From the NCBI GenBank assembly GCA_013398955.1, contig VWPU01012285.1, forward strand, positions 1 through 64,000: 64,000 nucleotides of DNA, given 5' to 3'. Position 1 is the first letter of the stretch. Each line of letters begins with the position of its first letter. The notes below the pieces were generated by a model. The model did no database searches. It worked only from the letters and a program-made list of their open reading frames with translations, and was not told where the DNA came from. Of this stretch, positions 11,701 through 26,700 are shown in pieces. Both the position numbers and the translations under genes were made by a program. The stretch comes from Callaeas wilsoni (Eukaryota > Chordata > Aves > Passeriformes > Callaeidae).

Positions 11701-14700
11701 TTGTGTTGGGTTTTACCCTGAACCATTATCTCAACTAACAGAAAGTTAAAAATAATTCTATAGCTACAATAGCTACATCGAAAGTCCTTACAGAATAATG
11801 TAAAAGCCTGGCTTGATCGCCTTTCTACTAATAGAAAAAGGAGCTATTTAAACATATCAGCATTTGAAGGTGTTTTGGTAAGTTGTGGCTTTTAATTTCC
11901 AGGAAGGCAATATCCAGATACCACAGCTGGGATTTAGTACCCTGTCATGCAAACACACAGAAAGGCTCCAACTCCACAGAGCTTGCAGAGAAAATCTTTC
12001 ATATGAGAAGACCATGAAACTTAGAGATGATCCCATGGCAAACAAGGTGGGCTGCCACTTCCTCATCCAGAACAAAATTCAGCTGCTGGGCCTACAATGG
12101 CCATGACCAGCCAAAGGATGGAGAAAGATTAAATGTTACAAGCTGGCAGGTGAACTCCATGAGGTATTCTCTCTTCACTGCCTTTGAGTCCCACAGAAGA
12201 TCTGTCTAATAAGCATCACGTGGAAATTTCCCTCTTCAGCATATTATTCAATGTTTCCTGTCTTAACCCAGCTTGTGCTAAAGCACAGCTTCACAGATCC
12301 TGAGGATTCCCACACTTGCACAGCTCTGATTCACCCTAAGAGAAGTCCAGCACCTCCCGGATATTTGTCACCCCTTGGAGTTTGATTTCCAGAGCATTCT
12401 TTGCAACAAGGAGACAAGAGGACAGCTTTGCAGCATGGAGAACTGGGAACTGCTATCCAAGATAAGTCGCAGCCTTTGACATTGCTCCTGAAAGGGAAAT
12501 TTCTTTCCTGTGGCCAAGTCTTTTCTTATGGGTCCATCTGTCTGTTCCGTTTGATGTAATGCATTCCATGAAATTTCCTGAAACCTTCCGCCTTCATAAT
12601 TATTTCCGTTATGATATCAGCTTGAAAGCCTCTTGGTAGTGCCAGCCAGCTCCAGCTGTGGATCCACCTTATCACCAAACTTACAGCTGGGCAATTCACT
12701 CCCACAATATGAAAGAAATCTTTCCTGAAAAAAAGTTGGTCAAAAGAAAAACAGAACTACCTAGAGTTTATATGAGTAACTACATAAATTTTCTGGACAC
12801 ATGATTTTAGAAATACTCATGGTAACTACCCAACAATGAAAATATGCTGCAATATTACTTCAAGTAGAGACAAACAGCACAGATAACAATATGAATTTGG
12901 CTACTCTGGGAGGCTTTGCTGCCCTCCCATAATGTCTCAGTACAGTTTATAGAGCGTTAGCAGGCACATGTACAACAGCTGCACGTATACAACCTTCAGT
13001 CTCAAACAAGCCTAGCAGAAAACTGATTTAGATATATTGGCAGAAGGTACGAAAATAAGCTGCCTTTCTTTTCCACTTCTGCTTATTTAGGACAGCTTCT
13101 CAATTCCGAAAAACGTAGCAATGCTATATTGCCCCTTGCACAGAGCTGAGTATCAACATCTGTTTGCAAGCCTCAATAGCAGATTTATCTTCACTTCTAT
13201 AATCACTATGAAGAAAATGTGGCCAGAGTGAAGGATAAAAATTTTTATAAGGATAAAAGTGGAGTATTTATCATAGCCCGGAGAGGAAGGACATTAAAAG
13301 CTATAACCTAAGTAAAAACTGAAGTTAGAAATTTCTTATTTTTATTATTTCTTATTTCTTGTTTGTAATCATGCTGCTGCCCATTAGCTAAAAGATATAA
13401 CAAATCAGCCCAGGCTGTGTCCTTGAGGTTTTATTTTAGACAGTGTGATTCCCTGCACTTGGAGAGATCTTTAATGAACAAGCACAACAGCTCCCTAAAA
13501 ATGTCATCTCCATTTTCAATATTTGCATACACTGCCCTTCATCCTCTTCTTTAAGTGCTGATACTTTGGGGGAAGTGCTCTTTTGGTCTAAAGCAAGAGG
13601 AAAGAGAGCACTGATGAGTCAGGCAAGTTTCATGTTACTAGAAAAAGACAGACTTTTTGATAGAACACCTCAAGACTCTTGCAATTACCCTAATTTGTGA
13701 GGGTTTCACAGTCTCATCTCAACAAAAAACCACCAAAGTTCCCAAATTTGCTCTTTTCTTGTCCAGCCATAACCCCAGTCTTCTCCTCCCTTCCTCTCTC
13801 AGTCCCCAAAAGCAAGGAGAACAATAAAGAGTTGTGCTGTCTCTCTGCAGACTTCTATATGCGATGCCAGCAGAGTAAAACGCTGTTTCAGGTCAGACAT
13901 AGTTTCTGTGGCTGAACACGGTGCAGGAACTGAGGTAGGGGGTGGGCCATGGAACCAGCAGGAGGAGATAAGGAAGGCAGCACTTTGCTGGCCAATGCAC
14001 AGCATGAAAAGTCACATTCCCCATGCAGACAAAAAAGTGGGACAGCAGCCATCAGTCCAGGCGAGTCTGGGAGGTGGAGTTAGGAGGAAGGGGAGCAGGA
14101 GCACCTGCAGAGCTGCCTCTCCAATCTGCCAGCACCCATGGAAGGGAGGGCAACCACCTTCTCCCTGGGGCCATAGCTCCTCCACCCACAACATGACCAC
14201 GAGGGAATTGTCATGGTCAATAAGGTACAATGAGGAATTGTACCTGATCAAAGCAAGCCAGGAGTGTTCCTCTACCTGGAAGCCAATCCTCTGAACATAC
14301 AGACCCTTATAATTGGTAAACTAACTAATCAAGGACAGGAACTGTCCTTCCCACCAAACAGGATTTTTCATTGCTACACATAAACCACACGGGGCAATGT
14401 CTGACTTGTCTCAGGAGAAGAACTTAAAAGTGGGATCCCAACTGGATTTTACTGGAGCGAGCAACGAAGAACAAAGATTCGCTTTTTTGGGTGAAAAAAA
14501 ATTTAAGTGGAGCATAAGTGGGAAGAATGCCGGCAAAGCTTACTTGTCAAAACCTGAAAAGAGTAAAGCCAACATACCTGGGCATTCCCCATTGCTGCAG
14601 ATCCAGGTGCCACGTCGACAAATGCTAGGAAAGAGATAGTAGCAAGTTAGGCAAGGGTACATGAATACCAATCTTCTGTTGCACATTTTTCCCAAAAAAC

Positions 14701-17700
14701 TGAAAATGGCCCCCTGTCCCAGGGAAGTTAGATCACTCCCCAACATCCCTTCCATTTCCCATAACCTCATTTCTTAATGTATTCATCTCTTCTTCTCATC
14801 ATTTGACAATAACTGCTGGTAATATGAATGGGTATGGTTGCAGAACTCAAGGACTTCTGTTTTTCTCTGCCAAAGCTCTGTGTTTAATGGAGTTTTCAGC
14901 TATATTCCACTGATGTGGAATGAGTTCAATGCAGTGCTTAAGGTATATCTATCAATACAACAGAATCACAGGGAAAAAAAAGTTTGAAGGGACTTCTAGA
15001 AAAATCATTTACTACAATTTCCAACTCAGAGAAAGCAATGCCAAAGCTGGATCAGGTGGGTGAGGACCTTGCCCACTTGAGTTCAGAGATATCCAAGATG
15101 AGGTCCCACAGCCTCTCTGAGCAGCTGTCCCAGTACAGCACTGAGGAAGGGAGAAGAATTTTTCTTTGTGTCAAAACAGAACTGCCTTTTCAGTTAGCGT
15201 CCATTGCTTCACAACCTTTTGCTGTTTGCCTCTGAGAAGAGTTTGGCCCCATCCTCTTCACAGCCCATCTTAGGCAATGAAAGTTCCCTCATTAGCCCTT
15301 AAACAAATCTATTCCCCTTTGCTTCTTCTTACATCAAATTCCCCTGCTGTGATCACCTCCCGTGTCCTCCACAAGCCTCTTTGCACTCCTTGTTTCAACA
15401 GCTCCTATATTCTTCTCATTCCTTTAATTATCCCAGCCCTTGAAAATCATTTGTGGGGAGGCAGATTATTTAGGATGTTAAATGCAGAGTCAATGGAATG
15501 ACGTCCTCCACAGCAGCATCAAGTTTGAACAACAGGAAGCAATAACAAAACGCAAGCAATAAAAAACCCAACCTGTCAGGCTACACTCATCTCCTAAGAG
15601 CACTAAGGTGGAACAATGTGGCCAAGCTCAAAGCTGCAGAGGGCTCCAGGGAAAAAGACAAAATGCTCGTGTCATGGTTATGGGTTTGTGTTCTGGGACA
15701 CATGGTACAGGTAATGAAAAGCTTCTGATTAACAGGGATGATGCACAGACCACCTTTCTTCTGCATATCATGGTCTTCACTGAGTCCTCCTTCTGTGCTC
15801 TAGTTGGAAACATCTGAGTAAAGGGTTGTCTGAACTCCTTGCACAAATATGTCCACACTGAACACAAAACCAGATCAGGAATATGTGACTAATTCCCCTT
15901 CCTTTCTCTAAAGTGCTGGTTTTCCCCTGCAGTCTGGTACTCAGGAGTGAAAGAAAAATGGTGAGCCATGCTATTGGAAGTCTCATTAGCCCCGTGACAA
16001 GTTTCAAGGACGTGCCTTAGGCTAACTCCTCTTGGAAAGAAACGGGGTTTAGAGGTTAAATACACGTAGGAAGTCAAAACAAAGACACCACTGCTGACAC
16101 TACCCAGACATGGGAACCTGCTGGTCTGTCTTATCCACAGGAAACAGGTAGTTCTCCGCTCTTTGAAGGAGTGTGACCTTCATGTTGTTCTATCAGATCA
16201 AATATCCCTTTAAAAACAGAGTTGATTTTGCCTTTGTGAACAGCTCACTTCTTGGAAGGGGCTGGCAATTCCAGTAAGAGAGCAAGTCCTTTGCCAGTGA
16301 AAGGAAATTTTTAAAAGGTAGAGAGATTTCTAGAAAGATAATGCAAAACAGCCACTGACCAGTGTGCAGTACTTATCTATAGCAACCACACCAGAGCAGC
16401 ACAGGGTTTACCATGAGTTGCAGTCCTGGGAGATGGTGAAGCCAGGAGGATAATGTTTTCCAGAGTGGATGCAGGAACAGTCAGAGCTTTCAATGCAGTG
16501 TTCACCATCAAGGAGCAGCCCCTCTGGATAGGTCAGGTAGCATCAGACATCCATATCACACACACAGGGACAGGAACATAAATACAATTAGATTTTCTTG
16601 TTCTTCATATGCTTTGGCAAGACTTCATATGCATTGTTACCCATATTTAGTCACAATCAGCAATAAAAAGGAATGAAGCTTGCCAAAAAGCCTCACAGGG
16701 GCAGGTGTCTGCTTTCCTTCTAGCGCTGCCTCTTCCTCAGACGTGCTGAACAAAGCATTCCTGGTGCTCCCAGAAAAGCTCTTTGCTTAGCACATCCTCA
16801 GGTTCAGAACACACATTGGGACACAGACAAATCAAACACAGGGAGCACAATCAAAGTTGATAGGAGCTGGTCTGGGACCTGACTGTTGGAAAAACCATGA
16901 ACTTCACTGGCTGCAGTAAAGGGTGTCCACATAGGTCTTGTATTTGTCATAAGAGAACCAAAGATGAGGCAAAGTAGGGAATGAAGAAACAAATTTGGAC
17001 ACCATGTAAGTCTAGCAGAGAGGGTCTGAGAGAAAGAAGCCACTTCTCAACTTCTGCAGAGGTAAAAAGTAAAAGGGCCGACTTCCTAACTTGGGTTCAG
17101 CCACTGAAGCTTCCATATTACACAACTATAATTACCTGTTCTATAGAGAGAGTTCTTTACCCTACAAGGATAAACAGAGGCACAAAAGGGTTACAAGACT
17201 TGTCTAAGCTAGAAACTTGTCCTTGCTTCTATTACTAGTTTATAGTGCTTTCTATTCAGTCCCTATATTGAGAGAGAGTTGATATTCCCTCATTTTCAAA
17301 AGAGCTGCTGGGGCAAAACATTTGTTTTCTTGAACATCCCTCTCCCTTCTCTTTGAGGGACGCCTTCCAATGGCCTACAGAGATTTTGGCTCTTTTCCAT
17401 GGCAGCAGCAGTCATCATTGACAGCAAGACACAGGTAGGTCTCCTTTCTCCCATTCTTCCCATAGAGCTGCCTGGAAAGATCTTGGCTGTTGAGAAAATC
17501 CTTCCAGTGAGAGAGATTGACAACAAGATCTGAGCATTTAAGAGTGCTGTGGCTCTCCAGAGAGTACAAGAAAACAGAATGCCTGCCTTTTTTCCTGGCA
17601 AGAGTAATTCCATTTACAGCAATGAATGTAACTGTGTGGGGCATTTAACAGAGGGAAAAAGGAAAAAAAAAAGAAAGAAGACGTTTGTCCAACATCCTTC

Positions 17701-20700
17701 AGATTCTGTTTACTCTTGGAGCACTGGAGGGAAGCTACATGAAGCTAGAATCCTCATCAAAAATCCCTCTAGTCATCTGTCAGATCCTCCTGGTTTTCTA
17801 TCAAACTCAAATCCAGGTTCTTCCCTTCTGACTGTGCAACAAACAGCAGTAAAAGTTTGGAACTGCTGATTGTTGTTCTCATGTCCTTTACCCTTTCTGT
17901 GGAGCTCTTGCTTCTCTGCTCCTCAGCCTTTAGACCTTTCCTATGCTGAACAGACCAATGCATCTACCAAAGGAAAAATAAAGCGAGAGCCTTTTGCAGT
18001 CAGTGGATTCACGTCCTGCAGCTCTTCCCAACACATCCAGGACTGCACAAATACAGTAGCTGGATCCTGCACAGCAAAATAAGCTCTTGATTCTGGTTAC
18101 GTCGCCTGCCACGCTCCATGTGCGCCTTCCCAGGTCCTGCCACACCTTTGAACTTCCAGTAAGGAAGAGACAGGCAGCAAAATGGGAAACTGTCAAACTC
18201 TGAATGCAGTGACTCCTCAAACGAGGCTGACATTGTCATTATTGCATTGTTTTGGAAACCACAGTCTCTGCAAACCTCCATCGCACGTGGCATCTTGTAC
18301 AAGGGGACAGTAAACACCTCTGTGCATTCACAAAGCCCAGACAGGGTGAAATGCAGAGAGAATCCTATTCAAAACAAAGCACCCAACAAACAAAATCAAA
18401 CAAAAAACTCAGCTAGAAATGGAAGCACATGGAGCTTTGGAGCCAGGAATCAAACTCTCCTCCTGCAGTTGTTTTAAGTACAACAGCCAGAAGTGGAAGA
18501 TTGGCATGGTTGGGCTGTTCCCTTTAATCCAATCAAATCTCCTGTATGGAAGATTCAATAATAAATGAAATTATTCACCTAAATCATGAAACCTTTGAAA
18601 CTGCAGTGCAAGCTTCACATGTTCTGCTTTTCTGCAAGAAATTCCTTCAGTGTATTCTCTGCCATTTCTTCCTCTAACTATATTTGCCTCTAACCCAAGC
18701 AATTCAGAAGGAGTACATCAAGGGCAAGCAGTTCCTCACCAAGAAATAAAGGCAGTCCTGGAGTATTAGTTGGTACTGATTTTCACAGAAACATTTACTT
18801 TTTAGTTGGCTCTGAAAAATGGCCCTTTCATGGAGTGAGCATACAGGCACCACAGAAGCTGTTTTATTCTAGGGCATGGTCCCAGAAAAGAGAAGTGTTT
18901 CTAATTTCAAGAAAATTTAAGGGAAGACACAGTTTTCCTTCTTCTAATAAAATAGGTAGCCTGACTGCCAAATGTTTCTCTGTAAATAACTCAGTAAATA
19001 AATTACCAGGGCAGCTGCAGCCATCAACACATTGTCCATGACACATTTCATTGATATTCAGGCTCTGGCAGGTTCTGGCACATGGGGATACACACTCCTT
19101 ATATTCCATGCCAACTGGACATCTTGGCCCTGAAACAATTAAAAGAAATTAGAAATGCAAATTCCTCAATATCTCTTAAACCAACAAATCCCTTCATTAT
19201 CAAAGGCTGAACCACAGAGACATAAAAGGTCATGTCAGCTTCCAAATGATCATGTCTTTTATAGAAGCAGAACATTTTAGAAATATTTGATTTTCAGTTT
19301 GCTGCAATATCATCATCTGTCAGATAGAAAAGTAAATACTCAGACGTTAAAGTCAATTTGTTTTCTAATAAATTGAGTCTTAAAAACTAAACCCAAGTGC
19401 ATTGAGAATAATCAAACCTGGGGAGAAGTTTTGCAATAATATCTAAGTAATTTGGACAGACATGGTTGTTTTGTACCTTTAAGCCATGCACTTACTCCAC
19501 TCATTTGTGAAATTATCCTGTTTAGTGTTTCCAGAGAGAACCAGGAGGGAGTTAAAACTCTGAAATCCCATCCTCCTTCTTCCAGAGAACCACCAACTCA
19601 GGATAACACCCATGTTATCTCCACTGCTGCCATTATCTAGGCCAGGCCATTATGCAAACAGGCTCTATTACAGCCATTCCTTCTCTTCAATGCATACACA
19701 CACCATGCCCTACGAGACTGCGGGGTCATGGAGTGGGAAGAAAAGGTTAGAGCCTGCCCTTTCCAAGCAAATCCTCTGCTGAAGAGGTGGGAGGGTAATG
19801 AAGGAGTGATCTTGCTCTTGGTGCCCTGGGCTCGGGCACCAGCTCACACTTGCACAGTGTGCCCAGCACTAGAGCCCTTCCCACACAGCAGAGCATTCCA
19901 TTCCTCCATCATCATCATCGTCTCCTGAAAAAGAACCATAGCACAGATGAAGGGTGATAGAAAATTAAGCTCCTGCTGTGGCAGCAGGACACTTCCCTCT
20001 TTCCTGACTCAGGAGAAAAAAACCAAACTGTGGCTCGTGAATTCAAGGGTTAGAAATGAGCTCTAAAGCTCCTGGGATCACAGAAAGGCTCATTTCACTT
20101 GTGGCTTTAAATCAGACTTACAAAGAGCCCCAGCAAAAATGGGTTCTCTGGCTCACACCCTGAGCAAGGAGATGAGCTTTAATAGATCCCTTTTATGTCC
20201 CAATGGAAAATAGATTACTGCTAGAACTCAGACTGTACAACCCCTAGAACAAGTGGCTGGCAGCATCTTGATGCCCTAATCACAGTCTGAAGGCACAGTT
20301 TTCTTCAGTGGCCAGTAGCAGAATATCTTGAACAGAAAACCAAGTGGTATCAGTCACAGATCAGATAGTTTACCCCATGAAATCAATTTACACAAACATC
20401 CCAAGGAAATTGTCCTTTCTCATAACAAAAAAACCATGAGAAATATCACCAAGAACATGATATTAGTGGATTTTTAAATTTATTTTTGAATGCTCTGTAT
20501 TGAACCAGGGTTCTTCAGTGGAGGCACCAGCAGCAGGTGCAAACATGACTTTTCCTCTATAAACACAATCCATCTCAGTCAGTCTATGCAGTTCCTTGTT
20601 GCAAAACCTCAGGACAGATGCAATCAGGATCTCTGAACTCAGCAAAATTGGGCTAATAAAGGCAGCAGTTCAAGATGCAATCAGGATCTCTAAGCTAGAC

Positions 20701-23700
20701 AAAAATTGGCTTAGAAAAGCCAACATCTCAATCTCAAGGCAATTGATTCAAGAAAATAAAGGGTGAAACAACTGCCTTTATGCAAAAATGTTAGAGGGCA
20801 TTTCACAAAGATGCTGACTTAAAAATACAGGCTGGAAAATGTCATACATGTGAACTATATGTGAAATAACACCTAAATCTATAGCTTTGTGTATCAAATA
20901 AGCCTTAGCTGCCTGTGTGCACTGTGGTGGGACATGTAGCAGCTCAGGATCTTCTTTATATATGGTTCAAACAATACTGCCTTTAGGGCAAAAACTTCTA
21001 GAAACAGGTGGGTGATGGAGAGCTGAAAAGGGCACTTCCCATAAATGAACCAACCTCCTAAAAAAGCACCAGCTGCTTTCAGCTGCAGGACATAAATCTG
21101 CAAGACAGGCATGATCTTATCGGGGGTGAGCAGCCTAGGAATAAATCTGCCAGCTTACTGCACGAGCTCTCTTCAGGCCACCCCTCCAAAATCACTCCTT
21201 GGTGGGCGCAGCTCCTCGCGTACTCCAGGAAGGCGGGGCAGTGGCAGTCAATGCCCTGGGGACAGGCACAGATGTCCGTCTCACAGAGGCTGATGTACGG
21301 CTGGGGATCCACTCGGTGGTGGCACCGGGAGAAGGTCAGGGAGGTGCTCAGCAGCTGGCAGGTTTCCAGGACGCCCTGCACAAGAAGTGAGGGGCAAAGG
21401 GACAGAGAGAGAGCAAAAGGGACAAAATTACTTCTTATAGTCTCAGGAAAGAGGAGGGAAAACACGACTTTTCCAAACACACCATCACCACTGTTGTTGA
21501 ACAACATCACAGCTCTTATTTAACACCACCGGGCAGTTAATAATAGTCAGGAGCTAAGAGTGAGCTCTACCCATTCATTCACCACATCCATGGACACAGA
21601 GGTACATTAATACACTGATTATTACGGAACGGAGCGTCACATTAAGGATGTTTCACACAGAAACACGTCAGTCAATCAGTCAGCAAAAGGATGGAGGCAT
21701 TCTACCTCCTTTGGCTTCCCAGAAAAGAACTGGATGGTGTCTGGATTCCCAGGAAGGTGCACACAGCAACAGAGGGGAACTGAGGTACACGAGAAGAGAA
21801 ATAACCAGACAACCTTTTGGATAACGAGCGACCAGAGTGAGCGTCAGAGGGAAAGACTGAGTCTGACTGAAATCCCAGGAACGAAATTTGTTTTCCACTT
21901 CTGGCCACACGTTCCTGTCGCTCCTGCTGGCTTGTCCAAAGCACAGCAGGTCAATTTAACTCAGATAAATGGGAGAACAATAGCCCAGGGAAGAAAAGCA
22001 ATTTGTTGTGCTCTTCTCCTGAGTTTAATCAGCGTGGTGACAGCCAGTGTGAGGGGAGGACAGCACAGGGAGACGGGAGGAGGGTATCAAGACCTCTCCT
22101 TTCAGACTGCAGAAACCTAAGAGGAAACTTAACTGTAAGTGAACCAAAAGCCAAGGAAAACTTAGTGCATGATTAAGTTCTCAAGGGGAGGCTCCCAAAT
22201 AGACTCTTTTGCGCACATTATGTCACAGTTCAATAAGTCAGTGTGACTTTCTGAAAGGACAGCACTGAGTTTAGGTAAGTGGAAAAAACGATTTTCTGAT
22301 ACAACCCTGACAGAAAGAGTTGGAACATAACTTTCTTCTACTCATTTGTCAGTGTTTTATGTAAGCAAATGTAACCATGGTGTATTTTGCAGGTGTTATA
22401 CTCAGAGGTTGGGGAGGGGGCATATTCTTCAGAGTAGTTCACAGTAACAATTCATTACTTCTGAAAAACTTTACATGTACCTGAGGTGACAGCACATACA
22501 AGCTGCTGTGTAAAAAAAAAAAAAAAATTCAAAAGCACCTTGTTTTCTCATTTTTTGGGAGATGAAAAATGGGAAGCAAACTCCACAGGAAAAAAAAAAG
22601 AATCAAAATATCCTCTCTGAATGGCAGCTGTGGTGCCCGTATAGGAAAACTGCTGAGTAGAAAATGCCTTTTTATTGTGGCTAAAGGGTTTTTTTTGTTC
22701 AGGTGATCAACTCAAGCTAGTACATGTCTGAGCCAAGACAGAATTTCTTGCTTATGAAAACAAACCAACCAGAAATGTCTAGTCCATTGGGAATGTGTTC
22801 CAAGATTAGCAAAGGGCTCAGGGAACAACCACACGTGCAAAGAGGTTTTGAGCTTTCTGAGAAAGGTCTCAGGGAACTTAAAACAGTGCTGAGAGCTGGA
22901 CATGGTGAAAATCAGAAAGTCAGTTGCAGCCTGAATATTTCTGATGCGCAGACTGCACCCACCATGTTGAATCAGACAGGAAAAGAAAAATAAGACTAGA
23001 AGAGGGGGAGCAGGAACTACAGAAGTGGTGGTTGGTACTGCTCTAAGAGTACACAGAAGTCCGGAGAAGCTGAAAAAGTGCCCTAAGGGTGGAAGTAACA
23101 ACAGCAGAAGCAGCCAAAAAAGCGATTAAAGCAGTGCTTGGACATGAAACTGATAAAAGCAAAAGTGAGCTCAGAGCCATTCAGAGGATGAGCAGTACAG
23201 CAACTCCTGGATCAAAGCCTTGAGCCAGATAGTATCAAGTGCAGCAGAAAACCAGTATATTCAACAAGCCCATTTAGGGGCTGAGCTAATGAAGTTTCTT
23301 AACGTAATAGCCTGTTAATACAACTCCAACAGCAAAACTCTGACTGTGTGTTCTACTAAAAGGAACATTTTAGACGGGAAAGTGACTTGAAAAATAAAGG
23401 ACATTACACACACACAAAAAAAAGTGACCCATTTATCTTTTCCTCTAGTTCTTTGGTCTTGGACTTGTTCACTAACAGCATGGCTAAAGGCTGAGCTCCA
23501 GATGATTATCTAGAAACCAAGTGACATATGTTGAAAAGCAACAAACAGTTCATTTTCTCTATGTAAAGGTTTTCTTGTCATTCAAATTTCATCAGATTCT
23601 CCAGGGACTTTATGCAAAAAATTATAGCTGAAATTTTCCCATCTTTCAGACATATCTCAACTATCATGACAAATAAGCTGAAATATGGGTAAATCCAAAT

Positions 23701-26700
23701 AGATACAAACAAAAAATATTCAGCATGAGGGTGGTCAAAGAGAGGGTATGGAACCACCCCCCCATAGAGATATTCAAAATGTGAGTGGACAGTGACCTGA
23801 GCAGCCTGACCTGGGATGGCCCTGTTGGAAGCAGGAAATTGGACTCGGTGACTCCTTCAACTTCACCATTCTGCGATTTATTTTTATTTTCATTCCTTCC
23901 TTTCTTTAAAATTCAGTGGTCAGGCAGGACTAAGAGAGGTCCTTATTCTTTAGTTTAGAGGTCAGTGGTGAGTATTAGATATTGGCAGCCTCAGCCACTG
24001 CTGTAACATTCCTCCTCATGCAGCAACAGCCCTGGTAGCTGCTCCACACTAAGAAATATTTAAACCCAACAGACTGGAGAGTGAAGCCTCAGGCTGAAAT
24101 AGTGCTTAGAGTAAAGGTGGTTGCAAGATTAAAATCAGCAAACCTGACTGCAGTATCTGAAATGCAAGTGAAGGTCGTAAAATTTCTCCCTTCCCTTCTG
24201 CACAAGTTCTATTTTAAATGTTTCTTTAAATGGGTTGGCGGGGTCCTGGCACTGGCCACCCTCAGCAATCACAAAACTTGCTGACCTTCTCTCTGCCCCA
24301 GGCCCACCACACAGAGCTGGAGGTGGAATTTCGTACATTCTTCCCATTTCTGTGGCATTTCCTTCTGCTGCTGCATGAACTGCATTTGTCCACAGCTTAA
24401 CAATTACCATTAAAGAGACAGAAACTAAAAAAAGACAGAAGAAACCAAAGACATCCTCTTGTCCCCTTGAATTTAAACCCTATGGTGTGCAGGTACACAT
24501 ATGGTTTCTCCAGAACACTCAGGGTATATTTCGGTGCCATAACTGGGTGTAATTTTTCAGAAAACACATTTCATAGAGAAAGATTTAGTCTCCTATCTTT
24601 TCAAATAAAAAGCATCCAAACCCAGTATGTTTAATACACCAAACACTGGCTGTATGTTTGAGCAGACCAAGCAACAACGGAAAGAAATGACTTCCCTTGA
24701 ATGCTGATTCAGTTAATCTGATGAGGAAAAATGAGATTTTAGATATAGTGGGCCCCATTTTCACCCCTATAATGTATTATTATATATTATACAGAATGAT
24801 TTGGGTTGGAAGGGACATTAAAGAGCCTCTAGTCCAATCCCCTGCCATGGGCAGGAACACCTTCCACTAGACCAGGTTGCTCCAAGCCCCACCTAACTTG
24901 GCCTTGAACACTTCCAGGGATCAGGCTGGGCCTCTGGACCTTTGCTGGACCTGTCTCTGAGCCCAACTATGACAAATTATGGTCAAAACTGAAAATTTCC
25001 ACTTGTTTTCAGATCTGGGAATGAATGCTATTTCTTTATTACATATGGAAGTATTCCATGGGATAATGGGGGAACTGTTTCTTACCAACTGCAGTAAGAG
25101 TTGAATTTCAGCAAAAGCAGAAATGAACTCAATTTTAAATTCAATAATTTGCACATCTAATATACTATAGGTATAATTTCCTAGTAAGAGAAGAAAAAGG
25201 GAAACATTACAGTGAACTCTGGTCTCCACACACCATTTCTCTTAGAGGTGAAATCTGAAAAATAAAGGTAATTAAAGGTATAAAAACACAGTTATCAACT
25301 GCAATGCTTTAAACCACACGCACTTTTTTTTTTCAAGGCTGCCTTGCTGCTGTAGTTTTCCAGATCACACATTTGTACTTTCAGAGCCATGCTACCCATG
25401 CTGTTGGTCATCTTACAGCCTGTTACATTGCAGTACTTTGTTGAAAAACCTAAACCAGTGAAAAAATTGATCAGACAATGCAGCAAGGCTCCTTTTCGGT
25501 AACTAAACAGCAGTTGCAGAGGGCAGGGCATGGTAGGAAGGCTTTCTTCCTCCCTCCAACACTGCCCAGTTGGGAATGCTCTCTGGATCCCAAGGCAAGG
25601 CAGGTAATCACACTAAGAGTGTGTGTGTGTGTGTTTTAGAGGTGGAGGGCAGGGAGACGCCCTGGCAGCAGTGGGGTAAGAGTGTGAGCTGGTTCAAGAC
25701 TTTCGACTGACACACAGAGCCATTAAACAAGACAAAAACCTCCAAAACAATATTTTTCAACGTTTTTTAGGATTTGAAGATAAAGGAGCAGCAGGGCCTT
25801 CTGATTCCACTGCATAAAATCATACAATGGTTTGGGTTGGAAGGGACCTTCAAGATCATCCAGTTCCAACCCCACTGCCATGGGCAGGGACACCTCTCCC
25901 TATCCCAGCTTGCTCCAAGCCCCATCCAGCCTGGCCTGGAACACTTCCAGAGATGGGGCAGCCACAGCTTCTCTGGGCAACCTGTGCCAGGCTTCACCAC
26001 CCTTGCAGGGAGCAATTGCTTCCTGATAGCCAATCTAAACCTGCTCTCTGTCAGTTTGAAGCCATTTCCCCTCATCCTGTCACTACAATTCCTGCTGAAA
26101 GAAGCCAGAAGCCATCTCTCCAAGGATGCTGTTGGCCGGGGAGGGGGGCAGACAGAGAAGGCAAAGAAAACCACAGACCTACCCAGTGTGGGGGCACTGG
26201 GGTGGGAGGAGTGCCTTGAAGCAGAGCTGTTGTTTCCCTCACCTAACAGCTGACTGCCTGGCAGGGAGGGGCGGCTGGGAGACCAAAGAGATTTACATTC
26301 CTGAAGCTGAGGCAAGCAAACAAAGCACACTATTAAAAAGCCTTACATTCTTCAGCAGGCACTTGTTTGGCCGGACTTCTATTAATAGTGCTGTGTTTAT
26401 TCTTGCACAGTGAATAAATTAAGGCAATGTTAAATGCAGTGAGCTTATGAACTCACATGAGAGAGAATATAATTTCATTCAGTTTGTGGGAAAGAAAACT
26501 TTATCCACAAAGCATCAATATTTAACGTGATCTGTATAAAACCCACGTTAGTTGTAGTCGACCCATCAGACTGGATTTCAACCTGCATGCCACTCCCCAG
26601 CCTCAGCTGCAATGTTGACACTTTCTAAACATTAAACTTGCCTGAACAGATAAAATTCCAGGGACCACAACCAGAACTACCCTTTCTCTAGAGCTGTAAC